From Blastomyces gilchristii SLH14081 (Eukaryota; Ascomycota; Eurotiomycetes; Onygenales; Ajellomycetaceae), in NCBI RefSeq assembly GCF_000003855.2, contig NW_003101663.1, forward strand, positions 250,512 to 272,689: a stretch of 22,178 nucleotides of DNA, written 5' to 3'. Below, one piece after another: positions 11,219 to 19,710 of the stretch. The position numbers were made by a program, and so were the translations under genes. The first letter of the stretch is position 1; each line of letters opens with the position of its first letter. The notes below the pieces were generated by a model. It was not told where the DNA came from. It was given only the letters and a program-made list of their open reading frames with translations, and did not search any database.

Positions 11219-11523
11219 TATAAGAGGCCTACACTGAATAGATCAGTATTATATTAATAGATCTTATATAACAAAGAGAAAAATGTTAGAGAAGGAAAGA
11301 AAGAGAAAGTATGAGAGTCAGTGATCAGAGTGAATATTTATACACATATGTAATGGCTGAGAATCAGTGATTGAGAGTGACCGAGAATCGGAGCGTACGC
11401 GGCCGAGAATCAGTGATCAGGAGTGGCCGAGAATCGGAGTGTACGCATTTGAGAATGAAGCGGTTGAAATCTGTGAAGTGTAACGGAATAGTCTATATGA
11501 TTGATCGGGCGCAGCCCGCCACA
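11219..11523 (-). repeat. Element A 5' LTR
   Basis: 305 bp, mate of 5861-6165. Its outer (right) end is strikingly CpG-rich for this window (11380-11523, ending CCCGCCACA), while its inner end (11219-11290) has lost all CpG. It starts TATAAG where the other LTR has TGTAAG (G-to-A). Confidence 0.95.
11335..11342 (-). promoter_or_regulatory. TATA box of element A 5' LTR
   Basis: Coding strand TATAAATA. The self-complementary motif AACATTTTTCT begins about 48 nt downstream, a plausible distance for a fungal transcription start. Element B has the same box with the same spacing. Confidence 0.6.
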
Positions 11524-11528
11524 AGAAT
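11524..11528. repeat. Right target-site duplication of element A
   Basis: AGAAT, identical to 5856-5860. It is also the first five bases of the left target duplication of LINE-2. Confidence 0.9.
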
Positions 11529-11534
11529 GAACAT
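11524..11534 (+). repeat. Left target-site duplication of LINE-2
   Basis: AGAATGAACAT, identical to 12043-12053. It starts at the very first base beyond the LTR of element A. Confidence 0.9.
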
Positions 11535-12042
11535 GATTCTTATTCTCAACTGAGATAGGAATTAAATACTTAATAGACTTTCTATCATAAACTCAAGCAG
11601 CTACAAGAAAATAACTGAATTCAGAAATATCTGAATATAAAGAGGAGGAAATTGATCAGATATAGTCTGTTAAAACAGCTATATACTATCTTTTGATAAT
11701 TTGTTTTGTTACAGTCTCTCTTTATTTTACTTTACTTTTTCCTTTCTATTCTTTTCTATCTATCTATTTAATGTGTCTATCTTTAAGACTGTGTTCTCTT
11801 TTCTTTTGTCATGATATTGTCAAATGATTTTAAAGTATCAGAAGATGTTAAAATACTGCAATTTGTAAACAGTTTTTATATTCTGAGCTGGAATTTTCTG
11901 ATTTTACATATCTGAACTTGATGAATGTATAATAGTTAACTTTATAGATATAGGAAAAACCCTGAGAACTTTTAGTTCTCAGGTAGATGTCATAGTCTCT
12001 GACTGCATACATCTATAATTGAAGAATAATAATAATAATAAT
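11535..12042 (+). mobile_element. LINE-2: short 5'-truncated copy of the same LINE
   Basis: About 508 bp matching 2222-2728 of LINE-1 nearly base for base. It contains the last ~120 bp of ORF2 and the 3' UTR and ends in an (AAT)n tail. An 11-bp perfect target duplication brackets it. It keeps GG and CC where LINE-1 has lost them (for example GGAAAAACCC near 11953 against GAAAAAACTC in LINE-1), so it is less mutated. It lies between element A and the RT palm of element C, on the opposite strand to both. Confidence 0.92.
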
Positions 12043-12053
12043 AGAATGAACAT
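12043..12053 (+). repeat. Right target-site duplication of LINE-2
   Basis: AGAATGAACAT, identical to 11524-11534. The sequence after it continues the RT frame of element C. Confidence 0.9.
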
Positions 12054-13330
12054 TTTTCAGTGTTTATATAGAGTTGATACTGTCTTAAGTGACTCAATAC
12101 TTCTCAAACATGAGTATCATGTTCTTTCTTCATTTTCAAGAAGATTAGAATGTCATTCAAGTATACTATACAGAAGACATTGACAAGGTCTCACAGTATC
12201 TCATTTATATAGATCTGAAAGATGACTAAAGCATTACAAAGATCAAAAGATAAAACAAGATATTTAAAATTGTCATACTTGATACAAAAAGCTGTTTTTC
12301 AAATATCATCTTTATTAACTCTGATTCTATAATAGACATTCTGTATATTAATCTTTGAGAATATCTTTGCTTTAGATAATCAATCAATCATCTTGTTAAT
12401 TAATAGTAATAAATAGTAATTCTTAATTATCATCTTATTAAGGCCTCTGTAGTCTATGCATAGATGTAGCCTATCATTCTTCTTAAGTATAAAGAGTATA
12501 GATGCTTCTGCTGAACTTCTTAATAAGTGTATTCAGTTCTTTAATTGCATTTTCTCAAGATATTTATACAGAATATTCAATTTTTTTATAGATAAGTTAT
12601 AAAGAGATCTGTACAGCATTATTATATTATCTTTAAGATAGATCTTATATTATATCTTGATATTAGAAAACTTCACTGCTTCTCTTTCTGAAAAGATATT
12701 CTTATAATCTGTAAAGAGATGTTATATATATCTGTCTTTAATAACAGATACTACTGCTAATCTTGCAGTAAGAGTGATGACTTCTTCATCTATCTTCAAG
12801 TCTCAGTCATCTGCTATATAGTATATTGACTCTATCTTTTTCTCAAGATTCTTTCAATGAAACTCTTCAGATTTCTCTATTACTATCTCTTTATTAGTGA
12901 GATAGTATCACTATATCTGAGTAACTCAGTTAATAAGAGAATTGTTTTCTCTTAATTATAGAAGATCTAGAATGATATTCTCATCTATAATATTAACTAT
13001 ATGAAGAAGCAGACTGCTCTTCTTAAAGATTTCTTCTAAGTCTGTAATTACATACTTCACTTGAATTATGTTAAAACAGTGACATTTCATTCTATCAGTA
13101 AATTTCATATAATCTGATAAATCTATCTTCTTTCAACTCTTCATCAAAGAAAAGAAATAGAATATAAAGTTAATATTCATCTCAGAGTTGAGTAGACATC
13201 TCACTGATATCTTCTTATTCAGAGTATTTATTGTGATTATAATATAAACTTAAAGATATGAGAATTATCAATTCTTTATTTCTTTCTCTTCTTTATCTTT
13301 CATGAATATATTTGTCAGAAGAGAAGTCAA
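12048..13330 (-). pseudogene. Element C protease and RT palm
   Basis: Continuation of C between its gag knuckle and the A/LINE-2 insertion. The protease active site at 13181-13189 reads NSE within CLLNSEMNINFIF, the aspartic D-S-G motif with both Asp and Gly changed by G-to-A. RT blocks follow: a region near 12480-12560 with fingers-like sequence, then FDLCNALVIFQIYINEIL, then YLNDILIF at about 12144-12163, i.e. YLDD with the first catalytic Asp changed to Asn. The phase equals that of the gag knuckle at 13417, so C fuses Gag and Pol in one frame. The frame resumes at 5860 without a phase break once A and LINE-2 are taken out. Confidence 0.85.
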
Positions 13331-13369
13331 CTTTAAGAAGATATTTTCTCAGTTTCTTCTCTTCTTCAG

Positions 13370-13894
13370 CTTCTTATAATTACTAGTATAGTGATTATCA
13401 GCTCTGCAGTTAAAATAGAGATCTTTATTAAATCTTTTTTAATATTTCTTCACAGTGAGTGAAGAATTAAAATACTTAAAATTCTTCTTTACTTTCTTTA
13501 CACTGAAGTCATCACAGTACTGTTTAAATCTTATTATTAATTACTTAGAAGAGATCTTATTAATCTTTTTCTCAGAGTATTAATTATTTAAATAGATTCA
13601 GAAAGTCAAGTTAATAAGCTCAGTATAATTAATTAATAAACTCTGATACTATAATATCATTGTCTGCATCTTATAAGTCAACTTTGTAAGATAAAGCTGT
13701 GTTTTTAATTGATTTAAATCATTGATTAATTTCTCTCAATATTCTTCAAATCTTATATTGAAATTGAAAGAATTCTTATTATTTTATTAATATAATGAGT
13801 TGAATTACTGTACTGCTGTGAAGCTGCAGTTACAGTGATCTTCAATTTAATTCAGTAGAAAGTCTTTGAATTTTTCTTAAGTTATGATAGTATT
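13370..13894 (-). pseudogene. Element C gag, C-terminal part with zinc knuckle
   Basis: Nucleocapsid end of C's Gag. The knuckle lies at 13376-13417: it reads Y-F-N-C-R-A-D-N-H-Y-T-S-N-Y, the C-x2-C-x4-H-x4-C pattern with the first and last Cys changed to Tyr. Upstream is a helical capsid region (FEEY..KLINDLNQLKTQLYLTKL, then YKMQTM). At 13894 the frame is cut by element B and continues at 19711 in matching phase. Short low-complexity Asn/Lys stretches sit between capsid and knuckle. Confidence 0.75.
13890..13894. repeat. Left target-site duplication of element B
   Basis: GTATT, identical to 19706-19710. Confidence 0.92.
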
Positions 13895-14239
13895 TGTGGC
13901 GGGCTGCGCTCAATCAATCATATAGACTATTCCGTTACACTCCACAGATTCCACGTACGCTCCGATCCTCGGCCATTCTCGATCGCCGATCCTCGGCCGC
14001 CACGAACGCGTACACTCCGATTCTCAGCCATTCTCAATCACTGATCCTCAGCTGCTATGAACGCGTGTATATTCTTCCGCCCTGAAGCTCCACCGTGTAC
14101 ACCACTACATATGTGTATAAATATCCATCTTGATCACTGATTCTTGCACTTTCTCTTTCTTTCCTTCTTTAATGTTTTTATCTTTGTTAAATAAGACCTA
14201 TCAATATAATATCAATCTATTCAGTGTAGGCCTCTTACA
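13895..14239 (+). repeat. Element B 5' LTR
   Basis: 345 bp, TGTGGCGGGCTGCGC...GGCCTCTTACA. The outer (left) 200 bp retain many CpG and CC/GG; the inner end has lost them. It carries tandem units of about 55-60 bp around TCCTCGGCC/TCCTCAGC and a segment around CTTCCGCCCTGAAGCTCC (14074-14091) that is absent from element A's LTR. Confidence 0.95.
14116..14123 (+). promoter_or_regulatory. TATA box of element B 5' LTR
   Basis: TATAAATA, followed 48 nt later by AATGTTTTTAT (14171-14181), the proposed mRNA 5' end segment. Its position and spacing agree with element A. Confidence 0.6.
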
Positions 14240-14241
14240 CT

Positions 14242-14252
14242 ATAAAAATGTT
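14242..14252 (+). promoter_or_regulatory. Element B putative self-primer binding site
   Basis: ATAAAAATGTT begins two bases after the LTR. It pairs with AATGTTTTTAT in the LTR (14171-14181) using nine Watson-Crick pairs and two G-U wobbles; both wobbles lie on one former CpG. Element A has G:C where B has T:A at the second position, so the pairing is kept although the bases differ. Confidence 0.55.
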
Positions 14253-14260
14253 CATTATTT

Positions 14261-14325
14261 TCTTATTAGAAAATGATTATTCATGCATCATATTCTTATT
14301 AGAAACAATTATTCATTGAGAGATA
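14261..14325 (+). repeat. Tandem repeat in element B leader
   Basis: TCTTATTAGAAA followed by an AT-rich ATTATTCA occurs at 14261 and again at 14294, a period of 33 bp. It corresponds to the 32-bp leader repeat of element A. Confidence 0.65.
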
Positions 14326-14369
14326 TCTAAACATATAACAATGTGTAAAAAACAGTTAAATAGTTAAGC

Positions 14370-15754
14370 AGACACTGAGTTCTCAGATAGTTCTCAGATA
14401 GAAGCTTACTTATCAGTCATTCTGACCCTGTAATAAGATCTTATAAAGAGAATAAAATCTTATAAGAGAATGTCAGTGAAAGATCTGAGAGTTCTGACAC
14501 TCAGATATATGAGAATATGATTACACTTCTTCAGATTTCATAGATATTATACATCTGATAATTAATATAATCATGTCTAATGATAATATAAGAGAACTTC
14601 TGAATATAAGCATAGACACAGTGTTACAGTGACTCCGAGTAATGTTGAAATTATAATAATAATAAATAGCTGATATGCATGCAACTCAATAACATTAATA
14701 TAAAGAGATTCAACAATTATCACAATAAGAAACTTATGCAATTTTAACATCTACAGAATTGAATACAAAAGTGTTGAAAGAATACTTAGATATCTCTGTA
14801 TATTTTAATACTTCTGATCTCACTCTCTACTCATTATAAAGAATGAAAATACTTGTGAAACTGAATGTAGATGAAGATTTCATCAGTTTATTAATTAATT
14901 AAGATTGATATATTAATGAAAGATTAAAAGATTGCATGAAATAGAAGTTTTATTCATGAATAAAAGTATACAAATCAGTGTTATAAATGTCTGATAATAT
15001 TATTAAATATCTTGATATTCTGTTCTGAGACACTGCTATGCAACAGAAAGTATTAGATTGATTACAGAGTATCTAACAGAGAAACACTTCTCTTACAACA
15101 TTTATTCCTGACTTTAACATCAAGATTCTAGAAGCAGATAATCAATCTTGAGAAAATTGAATAAAAATTAGCATGCTTAAGAAGATATTAACTTTTGAAC
15201 TCTTACAGATTCTTATAAGTGTAGATGAAGACTAGACTTATGAAGACTTCTGCACACAGCTTCAGACAATGAATAATTATCTTATTAAGCTCAAGAATAT
15301 ACAGAACAGTGATAGAAGATGTTACATCTGAGTGACTTATACACTTATACTGAGAAATAACAATGATGCAGATATCATGAATTGAGTAGACTTAAATATC
15401 TATATATAAGCAAGAGTCTCTGCTGTCTGAACAGGCTTCTGAGTCTCTGAAATCACTTTCAAAGAAGTTGCTGATTGATATTAATATAAAGTGTGTATTA
15501 ACTGTAACTGATCAGAACACATTGCTTTCAACTGCTGATTAATCTATACACTTTCATATTCAAGAGAAAGATCAGTGTCTTCTTATTTGAAGAATGAATC
15601 AGTGTCTGTCTGCATCAATCATGTTATATTAGAGAAAGATTCAGAAGATAACTATGAGAATGTCTCAGTGAAACAGAGAAAAGATTAGCTTCTGTTTAAA
15701 TTTATAAATAGAAGCTTGAAGAGGTTGAATAACAATAATTTAAAGAGAAGATGA
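14370..15754 (+). pseudogene. Element B gag with intact CCHC knuckle
   Basis: Gag relic. The zinc knuckle at 15494-15535 reads C-I-N-C-N-(stop)-S-E-H-I-A-F-N-C: all four ligands are kept, with a TGA between the second Cys and the His. The phase ends at TGA 15752-15754, overlapping the pol ATG at 15751 (ATGA), as in element A. The N-terminal part has an 11-bp duplication (TTCTCAGATAG, about 14381-14402) and a roughly 19-bp duplication near 14430-14475 relative to A, and its phase at 14421 differs from that at the knuckle, so the start cannot be fixed. Confidence 0.78.
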
Positions 15755-18700
15755 CAATGAATGTAATTCTTGTATCTACTGTGATTAATAACATGTATAA
15801 TATGAAGATCATGATAGACAGTGATCTATGTTACTATACAATGATAAAATCTTCAGTTATAAGATGTCATAATCTTCAGTGTATTCCTCTATTAAAACCC
15901 TGACTTCTCACAGAATTTGATGATTTAAAAGATATTTATACTCATTATATGATGAAGCTGATCATAGATGTAGAAGAATATCAATATAAAGATATCTATA
16001 TATATGAAGTTGATAATCTTGATTATAATCTTATGTTAGAACTTATCTGACTATCTGAATAAGACATTTTATTGAACACTTGAAACAGAAGCTTGATATT
16101 CTCTAACAATGATAGAGTTCATGAAGATGACATTCACAAGATCATGGATCTGACACAGATCTCTGTCAATGTGTACAAAATACTCTGAAAAAGAAGTTAT
16201 TATTAAAATCACTGACAGAGTTGCTGATAGCAGAATCATGTGTCAATCTATTCTGCCAGTCTGATCAATATTAAAAAGACTCTAGAAAAGTTATCTCATG
16301 TTACAATAACAGATTCTTGTATAAAACCCTCTTAATAATATTATGAATATCTAGATGTCTTCTGATAAGATAATATTATGAATATATTCTTCTTACAAGA
16401 TTCTGAAGTGAATCACAGTATCAAGTTAGAGAAAAAGAATGATAAGAACTCTGAACTGTTATAAAGCTCTCTTTATAACATGTTCTGAGATAAACTTCTT
16501 CTTCTTTAAAAGACACTCAATGATCTGTTAAATAAAGAATTCATATACATTAGTAACTCTTTCACCACAGTCTCTATTCTCTTTGTAAAGAAATCAGATG
16601 AAGAACTTCAATTCTGCATGAACTACTGAGATCTGAACAGATTGATAAAGAAAGATTGATATCTCTTATCTCTTATCAATGAAACTCTAGCACAGATCAG
16701 ATGAGCTCAATAATTTATAAAACTAGATATCATTACTGTGTTTCATAAGATTTGTATCACTGAAGAAGATGAATAACTTACAGTATTTTAAACATGTTAT
16801 AATCTCTTTGAATGAATAGTCACACTTTTTGAACTGACTAATGCTCTCAGTACATTTCAGAAGTATATTAACTGAGCACTTCAAGATTTTCTTAATAAGT
16901 TTGTATCTGCTTATTTAGATGATATTCTCATCTTCACTGATGAATTCAGAAAAGAATATCAAGAATATGTGTAAAAGATATTATAATAACTATAGAACAT
17001 AGAACTACTGATAGATATTAATAAGTATGATTTTAAAGTTAAGAGTATCAAGTATCTGAGTTTTATTATAGAAGCTGATAAGAAGATTTGAATGAATTCT
17101 GAGAAAGTCTTTATCATTCTTAAATGAAAAGCTCTGTATACTGTGAAAGATGTATGAAGCTTCATCAGATTTACTAACTTCTATCAGTGATTTATATAAA
17201 ACTTCTCAGATATTATAAGATCACTTACAGATCTCACTAAGAAAGACTCAGTATTTCAATGATCAGCAGACACTGAAGCTGTATTTACACAGATGAAGAA
17301 GATATTCATTAATATCTCTCTACTGATAATCTTTGATTCTGATTATAAGATAGTTATTAAAGCTGATTTCTCTGACTATGTAATAGAAGAAGTGATATTG
17401 TAATATAATAATAAAGATATTCTATAATCATATATCTTTATATCTAAGAAACTGAGTTCTGCTGAATACAATTATGAGATCTATGATAAGAAACTTCTTA
17501 TAATTATACACTGTTTAAAAGAATGAGACTCTGAACTCTGAAATATCTCTGAGTTTAAGATAGTTATAGATTATAAGAATCTTAAATACTTTATAACTAT
17601 CTGTAAACTTACTGAATAATAGATATAATAATCTAAGTTCTTAAGCTGCTTTCATTTTACAATACACTACTGTTCTGACAGTCAGAACTTGATAATAGAT
17701 ACTCTCTTATAATAAGAGTAAGATATACTATCTGATGTAATAGATACTCACTGAATAAATTAAGAGCACTGACTCTTGAATCTGAAGATACTAGTTAATC
17801 AAGATAAAACAGCTCACAGCACTATATATACTTCTCTGATTAGAATTATCACTGATATCTCAACTTCTCTTGAATCTATATTAGATGAGCTATGACATAT
17901 AGTAGCTTAAATTAATGAACTTCTTCAAACACTCACTGAAGCAGTATGATAAGAAGCACTCTGATTTCTCTCAGAATTATAAGTAAGAACTGATATCTCA
18001 GAATGTTCAATTGATGATAATAATACTCTATGATTTTATAAATAACACTGAGTCTCTCACTTCAAACTCTTATATACTTGAATAATGTAAGAGATGTATA
18101 ATTTGTATATGACTGATCATTCAGACTGTGAATAACTGTATAGAATAATCTTCTAAGAGTTCTATTAATCTGAGATATTAAACAGTATCAGATACTTCAT
18201 CTGAAACTGTAATCACTGTTCTTTTATTATCTTATAAAAGAACTGTAGAAAAGATCTACTGAAATCACTTAATATTTCTGATAGAATCTGATAAGATGTA
18301 GTGATTGACTTCACTATCAATCTATCTAAGAGCAAGAATTGTAGAAATATTCTGATTATTATGAATTAATTAAGCAAAGATGTAATATTGAAATCTTGTA
18401 ATAAGATGAATATTAAACAAGTCACTGAAGCCTTTCTATGAAGCTCATTCTATTAAATACATGAATTCTCAAGATTTATAGTATCAGATCAGAGCTGTCA
18501 ATTCATGAGTACTCTCTGAACTAGAATCTATCAAGTTCTCAAGATTATACACTATCTATTAACTGTCTATCACTTTGAGACTGATAATACATCAGAATGA
18601 ATAATTCAGACTGTAAAGAATTATCTTTATAAGTTCTATAATTACTTATAAGATGATTGATATAATCTTCTTCTACATATAGAGGTCACTATTAACAGTT

Positions 18701-19330
18701 AAGATGCTGTTTCAACAGATATAAGTCTGTTCTTTCTTACACACAGATATCATATGAAAGTATTGAATCTTCTAGAGATTACATAGTTCACACTGAACTC
18801 TTGCAGTCTGATTCAGATCACTGATAATATAGTAATAAAGCTCTGAGATACTTATAATTAAGTAGAGGTCTTCATAATAACTGTAAAACAAGATTAAGAG
18901 AATCAAATCAATATTCACTGAGATCTCACTGAACAATATAAGATAGAAGATCTGATATAATTGAATCTTAAGAATATACAAATCACATGTTCATTCTGTA
19001 CACTAGATTACTATTACATCAGATATAAAGTAATAGAAGTTCTAGATAGTCATAACTACTGTCTTAACACATTATCAGAGATTTATAATGTATTTCATAC
19101 AAGCTTGCTTCAACTACACTATCACTGATCTGTTCTCTTCTTAACTGACTTCTGACTGACAACTGCCAGAGATCATAGAAGAAGATAATGAACTTGAGTA
19201 AGAGATTAAAGAAATTCTTGATAAGAGATTATACAGCTGTGACTGATAATATCTTATGAAATGAGTCAGCTATGATTAACTGACCTGAACTCTGAGTTTC
19301 ATGTTATCTGAAACAGTGGCTCTTGACTGA
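15751..19330 (+). pseudogene. Element B pol: protease, RT, RNase H, integrase, chromodomain
   Basis: ATG at 15751 overlaps the gag stop. Protease: MIDSD at 15811-15825 (D-S-G with Gly to Asp). RT: AYLDDILIFTDEF, with YLDD at 16912-16923 intact. RNase H: IKADFSDYVIEE near 17360 and [17 protein letters not shown] near 17450. Integrase: His/Cys region near 18100-18240 (NCNHCSF), core VIDFTINLSKSKNC from 18301. The chromodomain (EIKEILDKRLYS, YLMK) is at about 19195-19330. Codon phase is constant from 15751 through 16912 and 18301 to 19093. One extra A at about 19111, compared with element A, then shifts the chromodomain by one base. Apart from that only transitions, mostly creating TGA, interrupt the frame. 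Confidence 0.9.
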
Positions 19331-19344
19331 TGAAAACTGCTTCT

Positions 19345-19356
19345 GAAAAGAAAGAG
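19345..19356 (+). other. Element B polypurine tract
   Basis: GAAAAGAAAGAG followed by CTAA immediately before the 3' LTR; same layout as element A. Confidence 0.7.
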
Positions 19357-19360
19357 CTAA

Positions 19361-19705
19361 TGTGATGAGCTGTGCCTGATCAATCATATAGACTATTCTG
19401 TTACACTTCACAGATTTCACATACACTCTGATTCTCGGCCATTCTTGATCACCAATCCTCAGCCGCCATGAATGTATATGCTTCAATTCTCAGCCATTCT
19501 TGATTGCCAATTCTCAGCTGCTATAAACATGTGTATATTCTTCCGCCCTGAAGCTCCACTGTGTACACTATCACATATATGTATAAATATTCATCTTGAT
19601 CACTGATTCTCGCACTTTCTCTTTCTTTTCTTCTTTAATGTTTTTATCTTTGTTAAATAAGACCTATTAATATAATACCGATCTATTCAGCGTAGGCCTC
19701 TTACA
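19361..19705 (+). repeat. Element B 3' LTR
   Basis: 345 bp, mate of 13895-14239. The inner (left) end is mutated (TGTGATGAGCTGTGCC against TGTGGCGGGCTGCGC), while the outer right end keeps CCGATC and GCGTAGGCC, which the 5' LTR has lost. The substitutions are almost all C/T or G/A. Confidence 0.95.
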
Positions 19706-19710
19706 GTATT
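19706..19710. repeat. Right target-site duplication of element B
   Basis: GTATT, identical to 13890-13894. Confidence 0.92.

Larger units (their letters stand above)
5861..11523 (-). mobile_element. Element A: complete but dead Ty3/gypsy chromovirus
   Basis: A 5663-bp element with two 305-bp LTRs, a perfect 5-bp duplication (AGAAT), a polypurine tract, gag, pol and an LTR-adjacent primer-binding segment. It is inserted in the RT of element C in the same orientation. The pol phase is unbroken over 3.17 kb (9732, 8595, 7227 and 6564 all agree), so the element died by point transitions and not by indels. Both catalytic RT aspartates are lost (YLNN). It is the same or a sister family to element B, which has longer LTRs and lies in opposite orientation. 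Confidence 0.95.
13895..19705 (+). mobile_element. Element B: complete but dead Ty3/gypsy chromovirus
   Basis: A 5811-bp element with two 345-bp LTRs starting TGTG and ending CTTACA, a perfect GTATT duplication, a polypurine tract, gag, pol and an LTR-adjacent primer segment. It is inserted in gag of element C in the opposite orientation to C. The RT catalytic YLDD is intact although the surrounding frame is full of stops. The LTRs differ almost only by C/T and G/A changes. Relative to A it has about 40 bp more LTR and two small duplications at the start of gag. Confidence 0.95.

Noticed and set aside
11371..14085. Arg/Ser-rich open frames at 11371-11553 and 13894-14085
   Set aside because: They sit inside the CpG-rich outer parts of the LTRs; they are open because those parts are less AT-rich, not because they code.
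11144..14325. CRISPR-like arrays in the 32-33 bp leader repeats
   Set aside because: Only two units, directly adjoining and without spacers, at the same place in two copies of a retrotransposon leader.
18772..18981. Small minus-strand membrane-like frame (Leu/Ile/Tyr-rich)
   Set aside because: It is antisense to the integrase C-terminal region of element B. Hydrophobic composition follows from the AT-rich codons, not from selection.
15751..19330. TGA read as Trp (mitochondrial or other variant code)
   Set aside because: Many TGA codons do fall on Trp sites, but TAA and TAG also interrupt the frames, TGA also replaces Arg codons, and the LTR pairs show direct GG-to-GA mutation. LTR retrotransposons with chromodomains are nuclear.
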